Origin: Dokdonella_A sp937902695
Lineage (GTDB): Bacteria; Pseudomonadota; Gammaproteobacteria; Xanthomonadales; Rhodanobacteraceae
NCBI GenBank assembly: GCA_048498135.1
Contig: JBEHYO010000046.1
Span: forward strand, 1 to 28,003
Direction: 5' to 3'
DNA length: 28,003 nucleotides
Shown here: positions 7,826-14,349 of the stretch, piece after piece
Layout of the letters: every line of letters starts with the position of its first letter
Numbering within the stretch: the first letter of the stretch is position 1
Made by a program: the position numbers and the translations under genes
Notes under the pieces: model-generated
What the model saw: only the letters and a program-made list of their open reading frames with translations
Told to the model about the DNA's origin: nothing
Database searches by the model: none

Positions 7826-8359
7826 TCAAGGGGAGGCCGGCTCTGCGAGGGCGCGCCGATACGCGGCGGCGAGGTCGGCGCCGAAGCAGCAGAACACGAC
7901 GCGCGACGGCAGCCCGCCGCGATCGAGCCATCGCCGTACTTCGCGCACGGCGATCGCGGCGGCCCGATCGACCGGATATCCGTAGACGCCGCAACTGATC
8001 GCCGGGAACGCGACGCTGGCGATCGCGTGGTCCACGGCGAGCTCCAGCGAGCGCCGGTAGCAGCTCGCGAGCAGCTCGGGCTCGCCGCGCGCTCCGCCGC
8101 GCCAGACCGGCCCGACGGTGTGGATCACATGCCTCGCCGGCAAGGCGAACCCGGGCGTGATCCGCGCGTCGCCCGTCGGGCAGCGGACGCCCGGCGACAC
8201 CTCCGGAATCGCGCGGCAGGCGGCCACGAGCAGAGGCCCCGCCGCCCGATGGATCGCGCCATCGACCCCGCCGCCGCCCAGCAGCGCCTCGTTCGCGGCG
8301 TTGGCGATGGCGTCGAGCGCGAGCGTCGTGATGTCGGCCTGGACGATTTCGATGGGCAT
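7826..8359 (-). CDS. Macro-domain protein (ADP-ribose / O-acetyl-ADP-ribose hydrolase-like)
   Basis: A 177-residue stand-alone macro domain of the YmdB/MacroD type. Hallmarks: EIVQADITTLALDAIANAAN at the start, LLGGGGVDGAIHRAAG (catalytic-loop Asn and GGGVDGAI), ARHVIHTVGPVW, and the phosphate-binding loop AFPAISCGVYGYP. Such proteins remove ADP-ribose from proteins or deacetylate O-acetyl-ADP-ribose. ATG 8359 is chosen because the conserved domain begins at once; an in-frame GTG at 8491 would add 44 residues without domain character. The stop lies inside a small hairpin (CCCCTTCAAGGGG on the plus strand, 7821-7833). It is divergent from the MarR operon. No ADP-ribosyltransferase or toxin is adjacent. 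Confidence 0.92.
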   Translation of the reverse strand: MPIEIVQADITTLALDAIANAANEALLGGGGVDGAIHRAAGPLLVAACRAIPEVSPGVRCPTGDARITPGFALPARHVIHTVGPVWRGGARGEPELLASCYRRSLELAVDHAIASVAFPAISCGVYGYPVDRAAAIAVREVRRWLDRGGLPSRVVFCCFGADLAAAYRRALAEPASP

Positions 8360-8506
8360 GGCGGGACCCGCAACCGACTGATTAGCGACAAAAAATGGAG
8401 CGGCATCGGCAGCAATCGCTCGTCGGGCCCGCAGCACCCCCTGCGCGCAGCTGCTTCGGCAACGGCTGTCGGCAACGAAAATATAACCCACCTGTACTAG
8501 AGGGTA

Positions 8507-8535
8507 TTGAAATTATATTGCCTAGGACATAATAT
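8507..8535 (+). promoter_or_regulatory. Sigma-70-type promoter of the marR-emrAB operon
   Basis: TTGAAA (8507-8512), a 17-base spacer and TAATAT (8530-8535): near-consensus elements at ideal spacing in a conspicuously AT-rich patch of this GC-rich window. The expected start of transcription, about 7 bases downstream, leaves only about 4-5 bases before ATG 8547, so the marR message may be leaderless. A minus-strand TATAAT (8517-8512) lies in the same patch and could fire towards the macro-domain gene. Confidence 0.72.
8512..8535. promoter_or_regulatory. Candidate MarR operator palindrome
   Basis: An imperfect 24-base palindrome centred on CCTAGG (8521-8526), with arms ATTATATTG and ACATAATAT; about two thirds of positions are symmetric. 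It fills the promoter spacer and the -10 box of the marR promoter, the normal place for an autorepressing MarR operator. The binding regulator is inferred from adjacency. Confidence 0.6.
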
Positions 8536-8546
8536 CTCGGTCAACC

Positions 8547-9011
8547 ATGAACCAGTCACCCGACAACACGCTCTTCTACATGCTGCATGACGTCACGCGC
8601 CAGATCCGCAAGCACTTCGATCGGCGCGCCACGCGGCTCGAGCTGACGCGCGCGCAGTGGCGCGCGCTCAAGGTGACCAGCCGCCACGAAGGCCTCAGCC
8701 AGAGCGAGCTCGCCGAGCACCTCGACATGGAAGCGATTCCGGTCGGCCGCGTGATCGACCGGCTCGAGAAGACCGGATTCGTGGAGCGCCGCGCCGATCC
8801 GGCCGACCGCCGCCGCTGGCGCCTGTACCTGACGCCGAAGGCGCATGCGGTCGTCGGCGAGATGGACGTCATTGCCGGCGAGCTGCGCGACGACGCGCTG
8901 CGCGGCATCGAACGCGGCGATCTCGACACGCTGATGAGTGTGCTGAATGCGATCAAGGGAAATCTGGCGACGCTCGACGCGTCGTCCGACGAAGTAAGGA
9001 AAGTGTCATGA
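8547..9011 (+). CDS. MarR-family transcriptional regulator
   Basis: 154 residues with the MarR winged-helix layout: N-terminal dimer helix (FYMLHDVTRQIRKHFDRRA), LTRAQWRALKVTSRHEGLSQ, recognition helix region ELAEHLDMEAIPVGRVIDRLEKTG, and wing FVERRADPADRRRWRLYLT. The family usually represses its own operon and releases DNA on binding phenolic or drug-like ligands. The TGA overlaps the emrA ATG (ATGA at 9008-9011), so regulator and pump are translationally coupled. No Shine-Dalgarno sequence is visible before ATG 8547, consistent with a leaderless transcript from the promoter just upstream. Confidence 0.93.
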   Translation: MNQSPDNTLFYMLHDVTRQIRKHFDRRATRLELTRAQWRALKVTSRHEGLSQSELAEHLDMEAIPVGRVIDRLEKTGFVERRADPADRRRWRLYLTPKAHAVVGEMDVIAGELRDDALRGIERGDLDTLMSVLNAIKGNLATLDASSDEVRKVS

Positions 9012-10132
9012 CGGACAAGCAACCCGTGGTGCAGGAAGCCGCCACCGCCACGCCTGCGAAGAAGCGCAGCTGGAAGCGCACGCTGATGTGGATCGGCGGG
9101 CCGGCGCTCGTGCTCGCGATCGGCGGTTACATGTACATCACGTCGGGCCGATTCGCGTCGACCGACAACGCGTATGTCGAGGCCGATCGGGTCACGATCG
9201 CCCCGCAGGTGTCGGGCCGCGTCGTCGAAGTCGACGTGCGCGAGAACCAGCCGGTCAAGAAGGGCGACGTGCTGTTCCGCATAGACGCCGAGCCGCTCGA
9301 GATCGCCAAGGCGCGCATGCAGGCGCAGGTCGAATCGGTGCAGAGCCTCCTCGACGCGGCGCGCAGCGGCTATCGCTCCGCCGAGGCCGACATCCGCTCG
9401 TCGGCCGCCGACCTCAAGTACAAGGAACAGCAATTCAAGCGCATGCAGGAACTGCGCGGCCGCGGTCTCGTCGCGCAGCAGGCGCTGGACGACGCGGCGA
9501 ACAATCTCGCCGCGGCGCGCGCGAAGCAGGATTCGAACAATGCCGCGCTGTCCAAGGCGCAGAACCTGCTCGGCGGCCTGCCGCAGACGCCGGACGAACA
9601 GCTCGCCGGCTACAAGCTCGCGCTTGCGCAGCTCGCGCAGGCGAAGCTCGATCTCGAGCACGCGACCGTGCGCGCGCCGATGGACGGCGTCATCGGCAAG
9701 ACCACGCTGCAGCCCGGCGATTTCCTCACGATCGGCCAGGCCGCGATGCCGCTCGTCGCGACGACGCTCTGGGTCGACGCGAACTACAAGGAAACCGATC
9801 TCACGCACGTCGCCGTCGGCCAGAACGCGACGATCGAAGTCGACACGTTCCCCGGCAAGAAGTGGCAGGCGCGCGTGGCCTCGATCAGCCCCGCCTCGGG
9901 CGCCGAGTTCTCGGTGCTGCCGGCGCAGAACGCGACCGGCAACTGGGTCAAGATCGTGCAGCGCATCCCGGTGCGGCTCGCGATCGAGGAAGGAAATCAC
10001 GACGGCATGATCCTCCGCGCCGGCATGAGCGCGGTCGTCGAAATCGACACGGGCAAGCAGAACTCGATCCTCGGACGCTGGCAGGGCGGCGCAGAGCCCG
10101 CCGCCAGCGTCGCGCAGGCGTCGATGCAATAA
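9008..10132 (+). CDS. emrA: EmrA-type membrane fusion protein (HlyD family)
   Basis: 374 residues. A cytoplasmic basic N-terminus, one membrane helix (about 24-46), then the family marker STDNAYVEAD (51-60) and the biotinyl-lipoyl half APQVSGRVVEVDVRENQPVKKGD. A long helical hairpin with coiled-coil character follows (about 100-205), then the second lipoyl half VRAPMDGVIGKTTLQPGD and the beta-barrel domain (ATTLWVDANYKETDL, DTFPGKKWQARVASI). It bridges the inner-membrane MFS pump to an outer-membrane channel. No TolC-like gene is in the window, so it would use one encoded elsewhere. The start is fixed by overlap with the marR stop. Confidence 0.94.
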   Translation: MTDKQPVVQEAATATPAKKRSWKRTLMWIGGPALVLAIGGYMYITSGRFASTDNAYVEADRVTIAPQVSGRVVEVDVRENQPVKKGDVLFRIDAEPLEIAKARMQAQVESVQSLLDAARSGYRSAEADIRSSAADLKYKEQQFKRMQELRGRGLVAQQALDDAANNLAAARAKQDSNNAALSKAQNLLGGLPQTPDEQLAGYKLALAQLAQAKLDLEHATVRAPMDGVIGKTTLQPGDFLTIGQAAMPLVATTLWVDANYKETDLTHVAVGQNATIEVDTFPGKKWQARVASISPASGAEFSVLPAQNATGNWVKIVQRIPVRLAIEEGNHDGMILRAGMSAVVEIDTGKQNSILGRWQGGAEPAASVAQASMQ

Positions 10133-10200
10133 CCGCTGAAATAAGAACCTGCGCGCGCCGATCTTGAGCGGCGTGCGCCTCGAGAGAGTGAGATCAAGTC

Positions 10201-10416
10201 ATGTTTAGGGACGACCACGTTGTCATCGAAACCCTGGTCAGCACGTGGCAGCCGTCGCGCAGCAACGCCGCCGCCGCGCGCGCGCCTGTCCTCGCCGACG
10301 CGTTTGCGAACGACGAGATCGGCGCGGTGTGGCATGTCTACCGCGAGATCGCGCAGCGCATTCCGCGCAAGGCCTACACGCGCCACGCGAGCACGCTCGG
10401 CGAGGCGTCGCGCTGA
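10201..10416 (+). CDS. Small unknown protein between emrA and emrB
   Basis: A 71-residue reading frame with strong G/C third-position preference like its neighbours, beginning MFRDDHVVIETLVSTWQPSR. It has no membrane segment or signal peptide; the C-terminal half is helical and basic (VWHVYREIAQRIPRKAYTRH). I do not recognise a family. It lies on the operon strand, 68 bases after emrA and 134 before emrB, and would be co-transcribed. The ribosome site is poor (GAGAGAGTGAGATCAAGTC before ATG). The high-GC background makes chance frames common, hence moderate confidence. Confidence 0.45.
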   Translation: MFRDDHVVIETLVSTWQPSRSNAAAARAPVLADAFANDEIGAVWHVYREIAQRIPRKAYTRHASTLGEASR

Positions 10417-10452
10417 TTTCCTTGTCCCGCGCGCCGGAGAACGTGCCGGCAG

Positions 10453-10536
10453 GCGGATGAGGGCACGCTGGCAATGCCTCGCAAGATTGCCCTCATCCGC
10501 GCCTGAAGGCGCGACCTTTCCCGCTCCGCGGGCGAG
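10453..10536. repeat. Composite palindromic repeat between emrA and emrB
   Basis: GCGGATGAGGGCA (10453-10465) pairs perfectly with TGCCCTCATCCGC (10488-10500) around 22 bases. CGCGCC-TGAA-GGCGCG (10498-10513) and CCCGC-TCC-GCGGG (10520-10532) follow. The second half (CCCTCATCCG, hairpin, ACCTTTCCCGC) matches the layout of the copy at 22695. It ends just before the emrB start, so it may affect emrB translation or operon mRNA stability. Confidence 0.72.
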
Positions 10537-10550
10537 GTAAGAGACGAAAG

Positions 10551-12083
10551 ATGACTCAAACGGTACCCACCCATCGCGAAGTCGCCAACCGCGGCCTCCT
10601 GGTCGTATCGGTCATGCTCGCCACGCTGATGCAGGCGCTCGACACGACGATCGCGAACGTCGCGCTGCCGAACATGCAGGGCTCGCTGTCGGCGACGCAG
10701 GACCAGATCGCGTGGGTGCTGACGTCGTACATCGTCGCCGCCGCGATCGCGACGCCGGCGACCGGCTGGCTCGCATCGGTCATGGGGCGGCGCCGCCTGC
10801 TGCTCATCGCGATCGCCGGTTTCACGGTCGCATCCGTGCTGTGCGGCATCGCGACGAGCATCGGCGAGATGGTCGCGTTCCGCCTGCTGCAGGGCCTGTT
10901 CGGCGCGGCGCTGGTGCCGCTGTCGCAGTCGACGCTGCTCGACGTGTATCCGCGCGAGAAGCACGGCGCCGCGATGGCGCTCTGGGGCATGGGCGTCATG
11001 GTCGGCCCGATCCTCGGGCCGCCGCTCGGCGGCTGGCTCACGGACAACTACTCGTGGAACTGGGTGTTCCTGATCAACGTTCCGGTCGGCGCGCTGGCGC
11101 TGCTCGGCGTCGCGGCGAGCCTGCCGACCGACGAGACGCGATCGTCGCGTTTCGACTGGCGCGGCTTCGCGTTCCTCGCGATGGGCATCGGCGCGCTGCA
11201 GCTCTGCCTCGATCGCGGCCAACAGAAAGACTGGTGGGGCTCGACGGAAATCCAGATCGAAGCCGCGCTCGCGTTCCTCGGCTTCTATCTCTACGCCGTG
11301 CACTGGAAGACGCGCGAGCGCTCGTTCCTCGATCTCGGCCTCTTCAGGGATCGCAACTTCCTCGCCAGCAACGTCTTCATCTTCGTGCTCGGCGTGGTTC
11401 TGTTCGCCACCATGGCGCTGCTGCCGCCGTTCCTGCAGAACGTCATGAATTATCCGGTCGTCACGACCGGCGTCCTGCTCGCGCCGCGCGGCATCGGCAC
11501 GCTGATCGCGATGATGCTGGTCGGGCGCCTCATGGCACGCGGCGCCGATGCGCGCGTGCTCGCCGCGATCGGCATGACGCTGACCTGCTACTCGCTCTGG
11601 CAGATGATGCACTTCAGCCTCGACGTGCCCGAGAAGCTGATCATCACGAGCGGCGTGATCCAGGGCCTCGGCCTCGGCCTCGTGTTCGTGCCGATCTCGA
11701 CCGTCGCGTATTCGACGCTGCCGATGGCGCAGCGTACCGAAGCCGCCGGCATCTTCAGCCTGATGCGCAACATCGGCTCGAGCGTCGGCATTTCCATCGT
11801 CATGACGCTGCTCTCGCGCAACACGCAGATCAATCACGCCGAGATCGCCTCGCGCCTGACGCCGTACGGAGAGAATGCGCAGCAGCTGCAGCAGATGATC
11901 GGGCAGAACGCCGGGCGCGGGCTCGCGATGCTCAACGCCGAAGTCACGCGCCAGGCGTCGGGCATCGCGTTCCTCAACGACTTCTGGCTGATGATGGTCA
12001 TGACCGCCGCCGCGATTCCGCTGCTCCTCCTGCTGAAGCCGGTCAAGAGCCGCGCTGCGCCGGCGATCGTCGCCGACCACTGA
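10551..12083 (+). CDS. emrB: EmrB/QacA-type MFS multidrug transporter (DHA2, 14 TM)
   Basis: 510 residues, the usual DHA2 size, with about 14 hydrophobic helices. Diagnostic stretches are LDTTIANVALPNMQGSLSAT in TM1, WVLTSYIVAAAIATPATGWL, motif A-like VMGRRRLLLIAIAGF, FRLLQGLFGAALVPLSQ, and the antiporter motif VMVGPILGPPLGGWLTDNYS; then WNWVFLINVPVG. It is a proton-driven exporter in the inner membrane that works with EmrA. It lies third or fourth in the marR operon, after a repeat-rich gap of 134 bases. Substrates cannot be read from sequence. Confidence 0.95.
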   Translation: MTQTVPTHREVANRGLLVVSVMLATLMQALDTTIANVALPNMQGSLSATQDQIAWVLTSYIVAAAIATPATGWLASVMGRRRLLLIAIAGFTVASVLCGIATSIGEMVAFRLLQGLFGAALVPLSQSTLLDVYPREKHGAAMALWGMGVMVGPILGPPLGGWLTDNYSWNWVFLINVPVGALALLGVAASLPTDETRSSRFDWRGFAFLAMGIGALQLCLDRGQQKDWWGSTEIQIEAALAFLGFYLYAVHWKTRERSFLDLGLFRDRNFLASNVFIFVLGVVLFATMALLPPFLQNVMNYPVVTTGVLLAPRGIGTLIAMMLVGRLMARGADARVLAAIGMTLTCYSLWQMMHFSLDVPEKLIITSGVIQGLGLGLVFVPISTVAYSTLPMAQRTEAAGIFSLMRNIGSSVGISIVMTLLSRNTQINHAEIASRLTPYGENAQQLQQMIGQNAGRGLAMLNAEVTRQASGIAFLNDFWLMMVMTAAAIPLLLLLKPVKSRAAPAIVADH

Positions 12084-12114
12084 GCCGTCACGGTCCGCGT
12101 GCGCGCGTCGTGTA

Positions 12115-12128
12115 GCATGCGCGCATGC
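12115..12128. promoter_or_regulatory. Perfect 14-base palindrome over the methyltransferase start codon
   Basis: GCATGCGCGCATGC is fully self-complementary and contains the ATG at 12125-12127. TAGCAT just before could serve as a -10. No Shine-Dalgarno sequence is visible, so the palindrome could modulate initiation. It may also be a chance product of alternating GC sequence. Confidence 0.3.
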
Positions 12129-13081
12129 GAAAGCCGAGCCGACCCTCCGACGCGTCCAGCGAGCGCGAATCGCCGTGGTCGCGCGCGCGCGCGCCGGATG
12201 CTGGCGGCGAGCGCGAACGCGCGCCGCGCGCAAGGCACGAAACCGGGTCCGCTCCGCGCGCACGCACCGACAACGAACGCGCCGCGGCATACATCGAGCG
12301 CTCGCCGCGCGATGCGCCGGGAGCGCGCGACGCCGGCGAAGCACCGCGCGAGATCCGTCTCTATGGCCTCAACGCGTGCCTCGCCGCATTCGCGAAACGT
12401 CCCGACGCATTGCGCAAGGTCTATCTCACCGAAGCACGCATTCCCGCGCTGAAGCCGGTGCTCGCATGGTGCGTCAAGCACCGGCTCGGCTACCGCGTCG
12501 TCGAAGAGGGCGATCTCGACAAGCTCACGAGCTCGCGTCATCACGAAGGCGTCTGCTTCGAAGTGCTGCGCGCGGCGCCGCTCGCGCTCGGCGATCTGCT
12601 CGCCGGACAGCCGCCGGCGCCGCATGCGTCGCTGCTGCTCTGGCTCGACGGCGTCGGCAATCCGCACAATCTCGGCGCGCTGCTGCGGAGCGCCGCGCAC
12701 TTCGGCGTCGGCGGCGTCGTCGTGCCCGGACAGTCCTCGCTGGACCTTTCGGGCGCCGCCGCGCGCATCGCCGAAGGCGCGGCCGAAGTCGTGCCGATCG
12801 CGCGCGCGGATTCGCACGCGCGCGATGCGCTCCGCTCGAACGGCTTCGTGCTCGCCGCGACCGTGCCGCGCGACGGCGAGCCGCTCTACGACGCGGTGCT
12901 GCCGCCGCGGCTGGTCCTCGCGTTCGGCGCCGAAGGCGAGGGCATGAGCAGCGCGCTGATCGAATCCGCGGACCGCCGCATCACGATTCCGGGCAGCGGC
13001 GCGATCGAGAGCCTCAACGTTGCCGCGAGCGTCGCCGTCGTGCTCGGCGAATACTGGCGCCAGCGCCACGCGCGCGAATGA
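12125..13081 (+). CDS. TrmH/SpoU-family RNA 2'-O-methyltransferase, YfiF-like
   Basis: 318 residues. Residues 1-75 are a low-complexity, Arg/Glu/Ala-rich, probably disordered tail. A substrate-binding domain (about 77-160, beginning IRLYGLNACLAAF) and the SPOUT methyltransferase domain follow. Its three motifs are visible: NPHNLGALLRSA (179-190), LAFGAEGEGMS (265-275), and IPGSGAIESLNVAASVAV (288-305), which forms the trefoil knot binding S-adenosylmethionine. Target tRNA or rRNA is not deducible; the long N-terminal tail resembles E. coli YfiF more than RlmB. The stop overlaps the next gene (ATGA). If translation starts further in, the tail would be shorter. Confidence 0.88.
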   Translation: MRKPSRPSDASSERESPWSRARAPDAGGERERAPRARHETGSAPRARTDNERAAAYIERSPRDAPGARDAGEAPREIRLYGLNACLAAFAKRPDALRKVYLTEARIPALKPVLAWCVKHRLGYRVVEEGDLDKLTSSRHHEGVCFEVLRAAPLALGDLLAGQPPAPHASLLLWLDGVGNPHNLGALLRSAAHFGVGGVVVPGQSSLDLSGAAARIAEGAAEVVPIARADSHARDALRSNGFVLAATVPRDGEPLYDAVLPPRLVLAFGAEGEGMSSALIESADRRITIPGSGAIESLNVAASVAVVLGEYWRQRHARE

Positions 13082-14340
13082 GCGTCGCGCCCGACGCACC
13101 GGATGACGCCGCAGTTCCCCCTCTCCCGCCTGCGGGAGAGGGCGGGGGTGAGGGCAAGCGTGGTTCAACCCCAGCGCGCACCGCCGCTTCGCCGCTGATC
13201 CACACGTTCGCCATCGTCGCGTTCGCATTCCTGCTCTCGCGCGCGATCATCTTCGCGGTCTGGTTCGGCGTGCTCCAGTACCCGGTGCCTTCGGCCGAGA
13301 CCGAACCGAACTGGTGGGAACCGAAGCTGGTGCTGACCGCACCCGGTTTCGGCGATTCGCTGGCCGGCCTCGTGCGGCTCTACGACGCGAGCTGGTACGC
13401 GACGATCGCCGAGCACGGCTACGACGCAGGGCCGTTCGACGCGAGCGCGCAGCACAACTGGGCGTTTTTCCCGCTGCACCCGTTGCTCTGGCGCGCGGCC
13501 GCCGCCGCGACCGGCGAGTTCGCGTTGACCGGCATCGCGCTCGCGAACCTCTGCTTCCTCGTCGCGCTGGTCGTCGTCCACCGCGTGGCGCTCGCGCTCG
13601 ACCTTGCACCGGCGGCAGCCGACCGCGCCGTGCTCGCACTCGCGCTGTTTCCGGCCAGCTACTTCTTCGCGCTGCCTTGGACCGAATCGCTGTTTCTGCT
13701 GCTGAGCGCATCGTGTTTCCTTGCCGCGCTCCGCGAACGCTGGTGGCTCGCCGGCGTGCTCGCGGCGCTGGCGTCGATCACGCGACTGAATGGACTCTTC
13801 CTCGTCGCCGCGCTTGCGATACTGCTCTGGCAGGCGCGCGATCGAACGCCGCGCCGCGCACGGCTCGCACTCGCCATCGCGCCGCTCGCATTCGCGGGAT
13901 TCGCCGCGCATCTCTACGCGGTGACGGGCGATGCGCTTGCGTTCGTGCACATCCAGGGCGCGTTCGCGCGGCCGGCGCATCCCACGCGCGAGGCGATCGA
14001 GGGCGCGATCCGGCGCTGGGACTGGATCATCGAAGGCTGGAACTTCCGCTGGCTCAACGCGGGCGCCATGCTCGCCGGCGCCGCGGCCGCGATCTGGCTC
14101 GCCTGGCGGCGGCGGCTCGCATGCGCGGTGTTCCTCGCGCTCGGCCTCGCCGCGCCGCTCGGCACCGCGACCGTGATGTCCGGCGCGCGCTACGCGATCG
14201 GGCTTTTTCCGTTCGCGATCGCGCTCGGCGCATGGACGCGCAACCGCTACGTCGAGCTCGCGCTGTGGACCGTGAGCGCCGCGCTGCTCGCGTTGATGTC
14301 GGCCTGCTACGCGCTCGGCATCAATTTCGCCGGCGCGTAG
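13078..14340 (+). CDS. PIG-V/Gpi18-like membrane mannosyltransferase family protein
   Basis: 420 residues and many membrane helices, beginning at about residue 40. Family signs are LYDASWYATIAEHGYD with its Asp/Trp in the first periplasmic loop, NWAFFPLHPLLWR, LFPASYFFALPWTESLFLLL and SITRLNGLFLVAAL. These match the bacterial Gpi18-like (COG5542-type) lipid-linked sugar transferases of GT-C fold. Donor and acceptor are unknown. ATG 13078 overlaps the methyltransferase stop. Residues 14-26 (PPLPPAGEGGGEG) are encoded by a dispersed palindromic repeat, so this N-terminus is repeat-derived and may not be conserved; no other good start precedes the first helix. Confidence 0.8.
   Translation: MSVAPDAPDDAAVPPLPPAGEGGGEGKRGSTPARTAASPLIHTFAIVAFAFLLSRAIIFAVWFGVLQYPVPSAETEPNWWEPKLVLTAPGFGDSLAGLVRLYDASWYATIAEHGYDAGPFDASAQHNWAFFPLHPLLWRAAAAATGEFALTGIALANLCFLVALVVVHRVALALDLAPAAADRAVLALALFPASYFFALPWTESLFLLLSASCFLAALRERWWLAGVLAALASITRLNGLFLVAALAILLWQARDRTPRRARLALAIAPLAFAGFAAHLYAVTGDALAFVHIQGAFARPAHPTREAIEGAIRRWDWIIEGWNFRWLNAGAMLAGAAAAIWLAWRRRLACAVFLALGLAAPLGTATVMSGARYAIGLFPFAIALGAWTRNRYVELALWTVSAALLALMSACYALGINFAGA
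13117..13156. repeat. Dispersed palindrome CCCTCTCCCGC-CT-GCGGGAGAGGG, inside a coding region
   Basis: An 11-base perfect stem (13119-13129 with 13132-13142) with a 2-base loop, followed by CGGGGGTGAGGGCA. It matches the copy at 22639-22678 in 37 of 40 positions. It lies wholly inside the glycosyltransferase gene and keeps the frame open. Confidence 0.88.
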
Positions 14341-14349
14341 CGTACCGCG

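Noticed and set aside
8360..8491. N-terminal extension of the macro-domain protein from GTG 8491
   Set aside because: The 44 extra residues have no domain character, and macro domains of this class begin right at the EIVQADITTL strand. The extension would also overlap the divergent promoter region.
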